Positions 1-9,299 of a stretch of 48,761 bases of DNA are shown one piece after another. The stretch is taken from the NCBI GenBank assembly GCA_020723085.1, contig DYJN01000026.1:1-48761 (forward strand), in the 5' to 3' direction. The notes beneath the pieces were generated by a model that ran no database searches, was not told where the DNA came from, and saw nothing but the letters and a program-made list of their open reading frames with translations. A program made the position numbers and the translations under genes. Source of the stretch: Arcobacter sp. (GTDB lineage: Bacteria; Acidobacteriota; Terriglobia; Bryobacterales; Bryobacteraceae). The first letter of the stretch is position 1. The number at the start of each line of letters is the position of its first letter.

Positions 1-3000
1 ATGCCAGGCAGCCGGATGTCCATCAGAATCGCGTCGAAGCGCTCCCGGCTCGCCCGCTCCACCGCGGTCAAGCCGTCGCCGGCGACTTCCGCTTCGTGGC
101 CGAGTGCCTGCAACATCCGCGCCACCATGGCCTGATTCAGCGCATTGTCTTCCACGACCAGCACGCGGAGGGGCCGGCCCGTTGCCTTGTCCGTTTCCGG
201 CGCCGGCGCCGTGGCGCCGGGCTGACCGGCAGCCTCCGCCGCCGGCAACGGCAGGCTCACCCGGAAGACAGACCCTTGACCGGGCTGGCTTTCCACCGAG
301 ATGCGGCCACCCATGGCCTCCGCCAGCGCTTTCGTGATCGACAGGCCTAAGCCTGTGCCCGTGTCGGGACGGTGCCGCCCGCCGTCATCCTGTACAAATG
401 GCAGGAAAATGCTTTCCAGCTTCGACGGATCGATGCCGCAACCCGTGTCGCGGACCGCGAGTTCAAAGCCTGGCGCGCCGCCGCCGGGGATCGAGGCCAC
501 GATGTCAACGGATCCAGCAGCGGTGAACTTGACGGCGTTCGAGACAAGGTTGAGCAGGATCTGCTCCACGCGGTGCGGATCGCCTTGGAACCACACGGGC
601 GCCGGCGGCAATTCCGTCCTCAGCAGCAGGCCTTTGCTCTCCGCCACGGGCCGCATCAGAGACGCCACGGACTCGATCATGCGCGCCAGGTCGAAGGGAC
701 GGCTGGCGAGCGCGAGCTTGCCGGCTTCCACCTTCGACAAGTCGAGAATGTCGTTCAGCAGATTCAGCAGAATCCCCGCGCTTTGCTGCAAAGTGCGCGC
801 CAGCTGCTCCTGTTCCGGGGAAAGGCCGCTGCGCAGCAACAGATCGGCCGCGCCGATGACGCCATGCATCGGGGTGCGGATCTCGTGGCTCATGCGGGCC
901 AGGAATTCGCTCTTGAACCGGCTGGCCTGCTCGGCGCGGATGAGCGCCTCCGCTGTCCGTTCCTTCTCGGCGCACACCTGGCGGGTTCTCTCGCGCACCG
1001 CCTCTTCCAGCCATCTCTGCCGGTCGCGCAAGGCCCGGATGCGCCAGCGCCACGCCGCCCGCACGGCTCCCACAGCGGCCGCAAGGCCGAGGCCGCGAAA
1101 CCACCAGGTCATCCAGAACGGCGGGTGCACGACGACGGGCAGCCGCAGCGTGGCGAACTGGAGGTCGCCGCGGGGCGCCGAGGCGCGGATCTCCAGCGTG
1201 TACCGGCCGGGAGGAAGGCTGCTGTAGCGCGCTTCCCGGGCTTCGGCATCGATCCAATGGGCGTGATTGTCGAGCAGCCGGTACTGGAACCGGACGCCGA
1301 GGCGGTGCCGGAAGGTCAGGGCGGCCATTCCTGCGGCGAAAGAACGGTCGGCGCCGTGGATGACCAGGGGCGTCGTTCCGGCGTGCTCCACCCGGCGTTG
1401 CCCAAGGCGCACCCAGGTGAGCGTCACGGAGACCGACCGCCGCATCGGCTCGGTCGCCTCCACGGGCCGCACGATCCGGGTAACGCCCCACGAGGTGCCG
1501 ATCCAGATGGAACCGTCCCGTGCGGCGAAGAAGGCGTCTACGGCGCAGGAGTGCGCCGCCAGGCCGTCGGCTTTCGAGAAGCGCCGCCACCGGCCTCCAT
1601 CCCGGATGTCGAGTCCGTTGTCGCCCCCGATCCAGACCCGGCCGGCCGCATCGGTGCGCAGCAGCAGCACCGTGGGCGAGGCCAGCGATTCGCGGAAATG
1701 TTCCACGCCGGCCGCTTCCCCGCCGCGGGCAAGCGTGAGGCGGCTCACCCCCATGGGACCGCGGTACGCCACCCACACGGCCCCGCTGTGGTCCTCGGCG
1801 ACATGAGCCAGGGCCGGCTCCCGGAGTCCGTCGCCGCGCCCGTACCGGCGCCACTGGCCTTCCCGCCACCGCAGCAAGCCTTCGCTGGAGGCGATCCATA
1901 CCACGCCCTGCCGGCCTTGCGCCATCCGGAAGAACACCTCTCTCGACGTGCCTCCGGGCGGGGAGACGCGCCGGAGAACCACCGCCGCCCCGGCGGCGGG
2001 CGCCACGGAGCGGTACAGGCCTTCGAGGCTGGCCACCCAGAGATGGCCGCGTTCATCGACGAGAAGACCGTTGACCCGGTCAGGCTGTCCGCTGGAGGCG
2101 AGCCGCTCGGCCCTCCTCCGGCCGGGATCGAGCCGGCTGACGCCCCCCGGAAAGCAGCCCGCCCAGATGGCCCCGTCCGTCCCCAACGCCAGGGACCTCA
2201 CTTTGGATCCGCACAGCCCGCGCACTCCCGCAAGCGCCGTCCAGCGGTTCTGTCCCGGCACTTTCACCGCCAGTCCGTTGTCGGTGCCCGCCCAGACTCT
2301 GCCGCGCGCGTCGACGGCAACGGCAGAGACCGTGCTGCTGCCCAGCCCGTCCTCCGCCGTCCACGTCTCGGTGACTCCGTAGCCCGCCACGCGGATCAAC
2401 CCAAGCCCCCACAATCCGAGCCAGAGCGAACCTTCCCGGTCGTGCAGGGCCGCGGACACGGTATGCCCAGGCAGGCCCTGGGCCGCCCCGTAGCAGCGCC
2501 ACCGTCCCTCCTCCAGCACGAAAAGCCCGTTGTCGGTCGGCACGATCAGGCGGCCTTTCCGGTCCAGGGTCAGAGAGCCGAAGAACCCGGAGGCCGGCAA
2601 ATGGCCGTCAGCCTGTTCGAACTTCCCGGCCCCTCGCCGGAGCACCATCAAACGGTCCGCCCCGCGCACCCACAGCGCGCCCTCGCGGTCGGCGGCAAAG
2701 TCGTCCCAGCGGGTGGCGGCAACGCCCCGCGCGGCGCCCCACTTTTCGAGCGTTCCCCCCTCCAGGCGCCAGAGCCGCTTGCCGGAGCTCAGCCACAAGG
2801 CGCCGGAAGGCTCCGCCCAGACGGCGTCGATTGCTGCACTCGGAAGCGGCTCGGGCAGGGCCACGCGGCGGAACCGCCACCCGCCCCGCTCTTCCACCCC
2901 GAGGAACAGGCCTTGCGCGGTGGCGGCGTACATGCCTCCCCTCGCCGCCGCCAGAGCGCGCCTCCCGAAGATCTCCACCGGCGCATCGAAAGCCGCCGCC

Positions 3001-3368
3001 CGGAACCGCCCGTTCTCTTTCCAGGCGATGCCCGCCCGCGTCGCCACCCAGAACCGCCCGGTGGAATCCTCGAGCAGGGTCTGTACTGTCGAGTCCGGCA
3101 GCCCGCTTGACTCGTCGAAGCGGACGAACCGTTCGCCGTCGCCCCGGTACAGCCCGCTCATGGTTGCCACCCACAGATATCCCTCGCGGTCTTCCAGCAG
3201 CCCGTTGACGGCGCTGTTGCCCAGCCCCTGCGCAAAGCCGAACTCTTCATAAACCAGGTGCTGTCCGGCGCCGCACAGGGCGAGCAGAACCGCCAGAGCC
3301 ATGGCGCGGAGGAGCGGAATCTTCCGCCAGGCTGGGCGGCGGGATTTCAGACAGGCGCGGAGAAACAT
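1..3368 (-). CDS. Hybrid sensor histidine kinase with Reg_prop propeller and Y_Y_Y domain (partial, 3' end outside window)
   Basis: The reading frame is open from the ATG at 3368 to the window edge, giving at least 1122 residues. An N-terminal hydrophobic segment (about 22-36) is followed by many Reg_prop propeller repeats of the type [15 protein letters not shown] domain (about 655-735) and a transmembrane helix (about 740-765) follow. The kinase has the H-box [12 protein letters not shown] with His828, an N-box around 945 and the G-box TGLGLS near 1008. A receiver domain starts near 1066 with the phospho-acceptor Asp1117 in LMDIRLPG. The family senses extracytoplasmic ligands, often sugars, and relays phosphate inside the cell. 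The last part of the receiver, and any HPt or output domain, lies outside the window. rhaI lies upstream on the same strand with a 165-bp gap, so a carbohydrate signal is plausible but inferred. Confidence 0.93.
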   Translation of the reverse strand, partial: MFLRACLKSRRPAWRKIPLLRAMALAVLLALCGAGQHLVYEEFGFAQGLGNSAVNGLLEDREGYLWVATMSGLYRGDGERFVRFDESSGLPDSTVQTLLEDSTGRFWVATRAGIAWKENGRFRAAAFDAPVEIFGRRALAAARGGMYAATAQGLFLGVEERGGWRFRRVALPEPLPSAAIDAVWAEPSGALWLSSGKRLWRLEGGTLEKWGAARGVAATRWDDFAADREGALWVRGADRLMVLRRGAGKFEQADGHLPASGFFGSLTLDRKGRLIVPTDNGLFVLEEGRWRCYGAAQGLPGHTVSAALHDREGSLWLGLWGLGLIRVAGYGVTETWTAEDGLGSSTVSAVAVDARGRVWAGTDNGLAVKVPGQNRWTALAGVRGLCGSKVRSLALGTDGAIWAGCFPGGVSRLDPGRRRAERLASSGQPDRVNGLLVDERGHLWVASLEGLYRSVAPAAGAAVVLRRVSPPGGTSREVFFRMAQGRQGVVWIASSEGLLRWREGQWRRYGRGDGLREPALAHVAEDHSGAVWVAYRGPMGVSRLTLARGGEAAGVEHFRESLASPTVLLLRTDAAGRVWIGGDNGLDIRDGGRWRRFSKADGLAAHSCAVDAFFAARDGSIWIGTSWGVTRIVRPVEATEPMRRSVSVTLTWVRLGQRRVEHAGTTPLVIHGADRSFAAGMAALTFRHRLGVRFQYRLLDNHAHWIDAEAREARYSSLPPGRYTLEIRASAPRGDLQFATLRLPVVVHPPFWMTWWFRGLGLAAAVGAVRAAWRWRIRALRDRQRWLEEAVRERTRQVCAEKERTAEALIRAEQASRFKSEFLARMSHEIRTPMHGVIGAADLLLRSGLSPEQEQLARTLQQSAGILLNLLNDILDLSKVEAGKLALASRPFDLARMIESVASLMRPVAESKGLLLRTELPPAPVWFQGDPHRVEQILLNLVSNAVKFTAAGSVDIVASIPGGGAPGFELAVRDTGCGIDPSKLESIFLPFVQDDGGRHRPDTGTGLGLSITKALAEAMGGRISVESQPGQGSVFRVSLPLPAAEAAGQPGATAPAPETDKATGRPLRVLVVEDNALNQAMVARMLQALGHEAEVAGDGLTAVERASRERFDAILMDIRLPG

Positions 3369-3533
3369 TTCGACTCTGTGCTCTCTGCGCGCGCAACGGC
3401 GCTCGGGATCCGGCGGGAACGGCGTCGCCTCCGGATTTCCCTAAACAGTCTTATCGGTCCGCCGCTGGAAATCCAATATGGTTGGTTGAGCGAGCCAGTG
3501 GCGGGCGGCGCCTGCCGGCAGCCGCGGCATCTG

Positions 3534-4730
3534 TCAGGCGTAGCTGGCGGCCGCGCCGCGGTTGCGTTCCGCGCGGTCTTTCTCCGCCCGCGCGGTGTAG
3601 CCGCTCTGGCGGAACGCATCGAGGGGATCCACGGGAAGCCCCTTCGATTTCCTCCATTCCGCGATCACCGGCCGGACATCGGCGAAAAACGCCTCCCGCA
3701 GGCACTCCTCCGCGTCCACCAGATTGCACTTCATCTGCTCGTCCCGCAGCCGCGCATGGTCGACAATCGCCGCTTTCACGAACAGTTCCTGGGCGTTGTT
3801 GGCCGTCTGGATCGTCTCCTCGATCTTGTTCTTCAGGTTGTGCGACTGGTCCACCATGTAGGCGATGTCGGCGCGTTTGCCCGTTTCCCATTCGAAGTAG
3901 CAGATCTCGTGGAAGATGCGGAACACCTGATAGGGATCAATGCAGCCGAGCGTCAGATCGTCGTCGGCGTAGCGGCGGTCGTTGAAGTGGAAGCCGCCCA
4001 GCATGTCTTCGGCGAGCAGCCAGGCGACGATCTGCTCGATGTTCTGCGCCTGGTAGTGGTGGCCCGTATCCACGAGCACCTTGGCCCGCGGTCCGGCGTG
4101 CTTCGAGTAGATGTAAGACATGCCCCAGTCGGCGATGTCGGTGGCGTAGAAGGCGGGCTCGAAGGGCTTGTACTCGACCAGCATCCGCTGATCGCCGCTG
4201 AGCGCGGCATGCACGGTCTTCAGCCCGTCGATGAACCACTGCCGCCGGGCGCGGATCGATCCGGAGCCGGGATAGGAAATGCCGTCGGCGAACCAGAGCG
4301 ACAGATCGCGCGAGCCGGCGGCCTTCTGAATCCCGACCGAGTCCAGGATGTGCTGGAGCGCCGCTTTGCGCACCTCCGGATCGGGGTTGCCGAAGGAGCC
4401 GTACTTGTAGCACTGGTCCTGAAACACGTTGGGATTGATGGCGCCGATGCGGACGCCCTCTTTGCGGGCGGTCTCCATCACCGCCGGCACATCCTTCACG
4501 CCGCCGGGGAAGTCCCACAACACGTGCACCGCCACCGAGGGGCAGCAGCCGGTGAAGCGGTGCACGGCGGCTGCGTCGGCGATCTTTTCCGCCGTCGTCG
4601 TGGCGGCGCTCAACTGAATGAACTTGCCGAAGCGGGTGCCGGTGTTGGCGAATCCCCAGGAAGGCAGTTCAATGGCGAAGGAATCCAGCGCCCGGATGGC
4701 GGCGCCGGTTTGCGAGGAATTCAGCGGCAT
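3534..4730 (-). CDS. rhaI: L-rhamnose isomerase, RhaI type
   Basis: This 398-residue protein resembles the Pseudomonas stutzeri-type L-rhamnose isomerase, a TIM-barrel enzyme that interconverts L-rhamnose and L-rhamnulose in the cytoplasm and may accept other aldoses. Visible metal-site segments are VEYKPFEP (Glu), VDTGHHYQ (Asp, His) and GGFHFNDRRYADDD (His, Asp), in the order expected for the family. An AINPNVFQD segment near the N-terminus is also typical. The ATG at 4730 gives a full-length protein with a CGGAG element about 11 nt upstream. It lies 65 bp downstream of the thioesterase gene and upstream of the sensor kinase. No rhamnulokinase or aldolase is visible here, so the pathway partners must be elsewhere. 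Confidence 0.9.
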   Translation of the reverse strand: MPLNSSQTGAAIRALDSFAIELPSWGFANTGTRFGKFIQLSAATTTAEKIADAAAVHRFTGCCPSVAVHVLWDFPGGVKDVPAVMETARKEGVRIGAINPNVFQDQCYKYGSFGNPDPEVRKAALQHILDSVGIQKAAGSRDLSLWFADGISYPGSGSIRARRQWFIDGLKTVHAALSGDQRMLVEYKPFEPAFYATDIADWGMSYIYSKHAGPRAKVLVDTGHHYQAQNIEQIVAWLLAEDMLGGFHFNDRRYADDDLTLGCIDPYQVFRIFHEICYFEWETGKRADIAYMVDQSHNLKNKIEETIQTANNAQELFVKAAIVDHARLRDEQMKCNLVDAEECLREAFFADVRPVIAEWRKSKGLPVDPLDAFRQSGYTARAEKDRAERNRGAAASYA

Positions 4731-4795
4731 ATGGGTAAGACTCCGCGCGCATTATATCGCAGCGCAGCAGGCGGACACCGCAGCGCCTCCGAGGG

Positions 4796-5287
4796 TCACC
4801 CGCAGGCGGGGGCCTGCCGGGGATCCGATACGGCGCCGCCGCGGTCCGGCAGAGAATCCACGCACAGGAAGCGGCCCCAGCCTCGCGCGTATTCCCGGCC
4901 GTCCGCGCCGGTGATGCTGGCTTCGGTCTCCACCAGCCGCTTTTTGCGCTGCGCGACCCGCGCCCGGACGGTCAGGGCGCGGCCCGAAGGCGCGGGTTCG
5001 CGGAAGCGCACACGCAACTCGGCGGTCATGGCCTTCAGTCCGGCGGCGAGAACGGCGTGCGACATGGCTTCGTCGAGCACCGTGCTCAGGAGTCCGCCGT
5101 GGACGATGCCCGGCCAGCCTTCATGCTCCGGGGACGGCGTCCATCGGGCCTCCGCCTCGCCCTCCGGGCGGTGGCAAAACTCGAGCTTCAGCCCGAGCTC
5201 GTTGTCCTTGCCGCAGGCGAAGCACCGGTTCGGCGGCGGAGCGGCGCCGCGGGGGGACGCTGATGGTTGTCCGGGTTCCTGAGTCAT
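4796..5287 (-). CDS. PaaI-type hotdog-fold acyl-CoA thioesterase
   Basis: The 163-residue product has a CFACGKDNELGLKL N-terminal signature and a hotdog core with PGIVHGGLLSTVLDEAM, the conserved helix segment of the 4HBT/PaaI superfamily. Such enzymes hydrolyse acyl-CoA thioesters in the cytoplasm. The actual acyl group cannot be read from the sequence. The gene starts 20 bp after the CoA-disulfide-reductase-like gene, so the two are probably cotranscribed. That link to CoA thiol chemistry is suggestive but not proven. The C-terminal 15 residues look like a non-conserved tail. Confidence 0.85.
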   Translation of the reverse strand: MTQEPGQPSASPRGAAPPPNRCFACGKDNELGLKLEFCHRPEGEAEARWTPSPEHEGWPGIVHGGLLSTVLDEAMSHAVLAAGLKAMTAELRVRFREPAPSGRALTVRARVAQRKKRLVETEASITGADGREYARGWGRFLCVDSLPDRGGAVSDPRQAPACG

Positions 5288-5307
5288 GGCTGTGCCGCCA
5301 GTCTAGC

Positions 5308-6978
5308 TCAGCACAGCGTGTTCTGCCGCGAGAGCTGGGGGGCGATCACTCTGGAGGTCCGGCAGCCGCCTGACAGCAGCTTCGCCCGGAATCCGTGCTG
5401 GCGCAACACGCGGCAGGCATAGTAGGCGCGCTGTCCGACGGTGCAAGTCACCAGGATGTCGCGCTCGCGCGGCAGCTCTTCCAGCCGCTCGCGCAATTCT
5501 CCCAGCGGGATGTTGACGGCGCCGGGAATCCCGCCCGCATGGTGCTCGCCCGGGTCGCGCACGTCGAGGATCAGGGCGCCGTCCGAGCCGAGTTCGCGCC
5601 ACGAGGCGATCTCGATGTCGCCGCGCAGCGAGTTGGCGGCGATCATGCCGGCCATGTTGACCGGATCCTTCGCCGACCCGTACTGCGGCGCGTAGCACAG
5701 CTCCGCCTCTTCCAGGTCGAACGCCGTGGCGCCCTTCTGAATGGCCATCGAGATCACGTCGATGCGGCGGGCCACGCCGGCTTCGCCCACTGCCTGCGCC
5801 CCCAGAACCAGCCCGTCGGAGCGCCGGTACAGCAGCTTCATGTGGATGGGCTTCGCGCCCGGATAGTAGCCGGCGTGGTGGCCGGGATGGACGTAGACGG
5901 CTTCGTAATCCGTGACGCCGGCGCGCAGGAGCGACTTCTCGCTCTCGCCGGTGATGGCCGCCGTGAGCCCGAACAGGCCGACGATGGCCGTGCCCTGCAC
6001 GCCGCGGAATTCGGCCTCGCGCCCGCAGATGGACGCCGCCGCCACGCGCGCTTGCCGCTGCGCCGGACCGGCGAGCGGACACAGATTCCACTGGCCGGTG
6101 ACCGCGTTTTTCACTTCCACGGCGTCGCCCACGGCCCAGATGCGAGGATCCGAAGTGCGCATCCGCTCGTCCACGCGGATGCCGCCGCGCTCGCCGATGT
6201 CGAGCCCCGCCTCGCGCGCCAGCTTCGTCTCCGGACGCACGCCGATGGAGAGGATGACGAGATCCGCGCCGAAACGCAGCCCGCTGCTCGTCTTCACAAA
6301 CACGCCGCCGTGGGAGTCTTTCTCGAAGCCGGCCACGGCGTCTCCGAGCCGCACGTTGGCGATATGCGCGTTCAGCCGCTCGCGGACATACTCGGCCATT
6401 TCGGGATCGAGCGGCGGCATCACCTGGCCGGCGGCTTCGATCAGCGTCACCTCCAGGCCGCGGCGAGCGAGGTTCTCGACCATCTCCAGCCCGATGAAGC
6501 CGCCGCCGATGACCACGGCGCGCTTCGCCCGATGCAGGCTGATCCACTCCCGGATCTCGTCGCTGTCGGGCACGGTGCGGACGGTGAAGATCCCCGGCAG
6601 CCCGATGCCCTCCAGCGGCGGCGTAATGGGAGAAGCGCCCGGCGACAGCACCAGGGCGTCGTAGGATTCGCGGTATTCCTCCCCGCTGACCAGATCGTGG
6701 ATGACGAGCTCGCGCCTTTCGCGGTCGATGCGCAAGGCCTCGTGCTGCGTGCGCACGTCGATGCGGAAGCGCTCGCGGAACAGCTCGGGCGAAGCCTGCA
6801 GCAGTCTCGATTCGTCGCGGATCACGTCTCCGACGTAGTACGGCAGGCCGCAATTGGCGAAGGACACGTACGGTCCCCGCTCGAGAACGATGATCTCGGC
6901 CTGCTCGTCGAGCCGCCGCAGCCGCGCGGCGCAGGTGGCCCCGCCGGCCACGCCTCCTACGATGATCACTTTTCGCAT
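5308..6978 (-). CDS. CoA-disulfide reductase-like FAD oxidoreductase fused to a rhodanese domain
   Basis: This 556-residue flavoprotein has an N-terminal FAD motif VGGVAGG (7-13), the single redox cysteine of the CoADR family in SFANCGLPYY (Cys43), an NAD(P)-binding motif VVIGGGFIGLEM (155-166), an FAD-binding WAVGDAVE (281-288) and the dimer segment YAPQYGSAKDPVN (429-441). A rhodanese domain follows from about 455, with catalytic Cys512 in TCTVGQR. The fusion is known in CoADR-RHD proteins that reduce CoA disulfide, CoA persulfide or polysulfide. The ATG at 6978 is chosen over an in-frame start at 7047 because AGGAG lies just upstream and the FAD motif starts right after it. It follows the NifX/DUF5320 genes on the same strand across 197 bp. 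Confidence 0.92.
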   Translation of the reverse strand: MRKVIIVGGVAGGATCAARLRRLDEQAEIIVLERGPYVSFANCGLPYYVGDVIRDESRLLQASPELFRERFRIDVRTQHEALRIDRERRELVIHDLVSGEEYRESYDALVLSPGASPITPPLEGIGLPGIFTVRTVPDSDEIREWISLHRAKRAVVIGGGFIGLEMVENLARRGLEVTLIEAAGQVMPPLDPEMAEYVRERLNAHIANVRLGDAVAGFEKDSHGGVFVKTSSGLRFGADLVILSIGVRPETKLAREAGLDIGERGGIRVDERMRTSDPRIWAVGDAVEVKNAVTGQWNLCPLAGPAQRQARVAAASICGREAEFRGVQGTAIVGLFGLTAAITGESEKSLLRAGVTDYEAVYVHPGHHAGYYPGAKPIHMKLLYRRSDGLVLGAQAVGEAGVARRIDVISMAIQKGATAFDLEEAELCYAPQYGSAKDPVNMAGMIAANSLRGDIEIASWRELGSDGALILDVRDPGEHHAGGIPGAVNIPLGELRERLEELPRERDILVTCTVGQRAYYACRVLRQHGFRAKLLSGGCRTSRVIAPQLSRQNTLC

Positions 6979-7164
6979 TGCTCTCCTCATGAAGCCATGA
7001 AACAGGGATCTCCCCCACGCGCCAAACTCGGAAACATGGCGGCACACCGGCGGCGCCGCGGATCGAAAGGCCTCCTGCGCCGCTCCTGCGCGGCAATCGG
7101 CCCGCTGTTATTGCCCCTTGCTATTGAAGATGCCGCGGCGCCGCCACAGGTGACGGCCGGATCC

Positions 7165-7193
7165 GGCGGCTGCCGTCAATGGCGGCAGCCGCC
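7165..7193 (-). terminator. GC-rich hairpin at the end of the second NifX gene
   Basis: A perfect 11-bp inverted repeat (7165-7175 with 7183-7193) encloses a 7-nt loop that contains the stop codon of the gene ending at 7176. No T-run follows on the minus strand. It could be a weak intrinsic terminator or an mRNA 3'-stabilising hairpin between the NifX gene and the CoADR-like gene. Confidence 0.5.
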
Positions 7194-7550
7194 GTGGCCG
7201 TGGTCATCCTGGCCGTGGCTGCATGTGTTGCCGCCTCCGGCCAATGCGCCTCGCAGAAACTGCTCGACAAGGACGCGCGGTGGCTCTTCGGCGACGCCGC
7301 AAATCACCCGGATGGAGTTCGCCTCCAGCAGCCCCACGGCGCGCGGCCCCATGCCTCCGGCGAGAACCACCGCCACCCCGTGCTCCTTAAGCCACGCCGG
7401 CAATCTGCCCGGCTCGTGCGGCGGGGCGGGGACCTCCTCCTCGGAAAGGATGGCGCCCTGTTCCGGGTCTACCTCGAAAAAGACGAAACTTCCTGCATGG
7501 CCAAAGTGTGCGGTCAGCCTGCCATCTTCGGCCGGGATTGCGATTCGCAT
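7176..7550 (-). CDS. NifX/NifB-family (Mo-Fe cofactor-binding-like) protein with Cys/His-rich tail
   Basis: The 124-residue product begins MRIAIPAEDGRLTAHFGHA, the signature of the dinitrogenase iron-molybdenum cofactor-binding fold, and carries the VVLAGGMGPRAV core segment. Members bind or carry metal clusters. Stand-alone forms are common outside nitrogen fixers, and no nif genes are seen here. The last 20 residues are rich in potential ligands (TCSHGQDDHGHGGCRH), which suggests metal binding. The gene lies 56 bp downstream of the DUF5320 gene and forms a group with another NifX gene. The function is inferred from family and context only. Confidence 0.85.
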   Translation of the reverse strand: MRIAIPAEDGRLTAHFGHAGSFVFFEVDPEQGAILSEEEVPAPPHEPGRLPAWLKEHGVAVVLAGGMGPRAVGLLEANSIRVICGVAEEPPRVLVEQFLRGALAGGGNTCSHGQDDHGHGGCRH

Positions 7551-7606
7551 CTGAGCTCGGTGCCTCCTGGGGTCTGCCTCGATTTGCCGGAGAGGTTGCC
7601 GTGCGG

Positions 7607-7879
7607 CTATTTTTCGCTCTCCGATTCCTTCGCCGCACCGCCCGTCTCGGGCGTGCCGCCCGAGCCGCGCAGCCGCTGGCGGATTTCTTCGAGCCTCCCC
7701 TCGAGGAAGTTCGCCTCCGCCTCCAGCCGCTGGCGGTCGTCCATCGCTGAGAAGCCAGGCCTCCAGCCGGCTTGAAATCCCCTTCTACGGCCGGCCCTCA
7801 GGCCGCCCGCACAATAGCCGCGGCCCCAGCCCGTCCTGGGCCCTGAACCCGCCGGCCCTGTTCCGTCCATCCTTGGCAT
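7607..7879 (-). CDS. DUF5320-family small protein
   Basis: The 90-residue protein starts MPRMDGTGPAGSGPRTGWGRGYCAGG, the Gly/Arg-rich opening with a conserved Cys seen in DUF5320 proteins. A helical, charged second half ends in a low-complexity tail. These proteins are repeatedly encoded beside NifX-like proteins and have no assigned activity. The ATG at 7879 is preceded by a strong AAAGGAGA ribosome-binding site. The start lies inside the 3' end of the upstream NifX frame, an 82-nt overlap. Cotranscription with both NifX genes is likely. Confidence 0.8.
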   Translation of the reverse strand: MPRMDGTGPAGSGPRTGWGRGYCAGGLRAGRRRGFQAGWRPGFSAMDDRQRLEAEANFLEGRLEEIRQRLRGSGGTPETGGAAKESESEK

Positions 7880-8316
7880 GATGGGATCTCCTTTCTGTAC
7901 TCATGGGCGTGGTTGCCTGCCGTGAGACCGCCTGTTCCGTCAATGGGCGTCTCCCCTTGCCAGCGGCAGCGCTCATCGGGGTCGACGACGAGATCGCCGA
8001 GTTCGTCCTGCAAATAGCGCCGCAGCGCCTCTTCCACGGTGCATCCGCCGGCCCGCTTCACTTCGATGCCGGCCGAAATCAGGGTTTGCCTCAGGTGCGG
8101 ACCCATCCTGCCGCTGACTACGGCTTGCACGCCGAACTCGAGGACGTGCCGCGCCGCCGCGATTCCCGCGCCCCGGTCCCCGGAAGGGGGTCGATGCTCC
8201 ACGGCGGTCCAGCACCCGTCGCCGGTGTCATGTACCAGCAACCAGCGGGCGTGGCCGAAGTGGGGTTCCAGGCGCGAGGTGGGTTCAGCCCCCCGGGCGG
8301 AAAAAGCGATCTTCAT
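7798..8316 (-). CDS. NifX/NifB-family protein with abnormal C-terminal run-on
   Basis: Residues 1 to about 115 form a NifX-type domain (MKIAFSARG start, PHFGHARW, AVVSGRMGPHLRQ, GCTVEEAL). From about residue 115 the frame runs on without family-like sequence through the ribosome-binding site and first 82 nt of the DUF5320 gene, giving 172 residues in all. Typical members end near 120. A TGA exists in the neighbouring frame near 7893, so a single-base change could have removed the original end. Alternatively the overlap is real. The gene is first in the minus-strand half of the cassette and shares an AT-rich divergent promoter region with the MBL-fold gene. Confidence 0.8.
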   Translation of the reverse strand: MKIAFSARGAEPTSRLEPHFGHARWLLVHDTGDGCWTAVEHRPPSGDRGAGIAAARHVLEFGVQAVVSGRMGPHLRQTLISAGIEVKRAGGCTVEEALRRYLQDELGDLVVDPDERCRWQGETPIDGTGGLTAGNHAHEYRKEIPSCQGWTEQGRRVQGPGRAGAAAIVRAA

Positions 8317-8439
8317 GGTTGAGCAAAATACCTATAGATGTAAACCACATTTAAGTATAATACAAGCAGGATGGCATTTGCATCCCCTTCGCTTATTTTG
8401 GATGCAGAACGAAGGATTAAGGATTGAGGGAGACATGGC
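8317..8439. promoter_or_regulatory. AT-rich divergent promoter region with dyad and structured leader
   Basis: This 123-bp stretch between the divergent NifX and MBL-fold genes is far more AT-rich than its surroundings. A perfect TATAAT at 8356-8361 could be the plus-strand -10 box. No good -35 hexamer is present, so an activator or repressor-type promoter is possible. Just upstream is an imperfect dyad AGATGT-N5-ACATTT (8336-8352). The predicted leader contains two interleaved inverted repeats: TGCATCC/GGATGCA (8379-8385, 8400-8406) and CCTTCG/CGAAGG (8386-8391, 8410-8415). These could form alternative hairpins. No known riboswitch class was recognised. Confidence 0.5.
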
Positions 8440-9273
8440 ATGACGGATCGAGTCCGGCTCACCGTGCTGGCCGACAACGAAGTCTGCCGCCCCGGCTTGA
8501 CCGCCGAGCACGGCCTGTCCGTGCTGGTGGAGACCGGCGGCGGAGTCGTCCTGTTCGACACGGGCCAAGGCCGGGGGCTGGCGGGCAATGCCGAAGCGCT
8601 GGGCGTGAACCTGGGGCAGGTTCACGCGATTGTGGTCAGCCACGGGCATTACGATCATACGGGCGGGCTGGCCACGGTGCTCGAACAAAACCCGCCGGCG
8701 AGGCTGTTCCTGCATCCCGCCGCAGTGAAGCCGAAGTTCGCCAAGAGCGATGCGCCTCCGCACCGGGAGATCGGGATGCCGGAATCATGCCGCAAGGCAG
8801 TGTTTGCCGCGGGGGAGAGGGTTGTCTGGAACCGGGAACCGGCAGAGATTGTTCCGGGCGTGCACGTCACGGGCGAGATTCCCCGGCATGCGCCGCCTGC
8901 CGCCGGACGGTTTTTTCTCGACGAGGAGTGCCGGCGGCCCGATCCGTTCGTGGACGAGCAGGCGCTGTGGATCGAGACGGCGGAAGGGCTGATCGTGCTC
9001 ACCGGATGCGCTCACGCGGGGCTGCCCGCGACGCTCGATGATTGCCGGCGCCTGAGTGGCGGAAGGCCCGTTGCCGCCGTCTTCGGCGGATTCCACCTGT
9101 CCAATGCCACGAACGAGGAACTGGAAGCCGCGGCGGAGGCGCTCGAGCGGGCTGGCGCACAGGTGATCGGCGCCTGCCACTGCACGGGCGGGCGGGGCCG
9201 GGATTTTCTCAGGCGCCGCATCTCCGGACAGATCCTGGACGCCGGCTGCGGCGCCCGCTGGGAGTGGCCGTAG
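8440..9273 (+). CDS. MBL-fold metallohydrolase
   Basis: The 277-residue protein is a metallo-beta-lactamase-fold hydrolase. The dinuclear metal motif HGHYDH spans residues 68-73, and further candidate ligands lie in TGCAHAG and GGFHLSN. The overall pattern matches the COG1237 group annotated as dihydropterin-related synthases or generic MBL hydrolases. The substrate is unknown. The ATG at 8440 has a purine-rich GAGGGAGA upstream. A two-codon ORF (ATG at 8435) ends overlapping this start. The metal-exporter gene follows after 26 bp, so the two form an operon. Confidence 0.87.
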   Translation: MTDRVRLTVLADNEVCRPGLTAEHGLSVLVETGGGVVLFDTGQGRGLAGNAEALGVNLGQVHAIVVSHGHYDHTGGLATVLEQNPPARLFLHPAAVKPKFAKSDAPPHREIGMPESCRKAVFAAGERVVWNREPAEIVPGVHVTGEIPRHAPPAAGRFFLDEECRRPDPFVDEQALWIETAEGLIVLTGCAHAGLPATLDDCRRLSGGRPVAAVFGGFHLSNATNEELEAAAEALERAGAQVIGACHCTGGRGRDFLRRRISGQILDAGCGARWEWP

Positions 9274-9299
9274 ACCCTGCCTGGCAGGAGGTTGCAACG

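Noticed and set aside
372-3110. 912-codon open frame on the plus strand opposite the sensor kinase
   Set aside because: It is antisense to a clearly coding frame with kinase and propeller motifs, and its composition is what high GC gives. No domain features.
8435-8443. Two-codon ORF overlapping the MBL start
   Set aside because: Too short and likely chance; no sign that it is translated.
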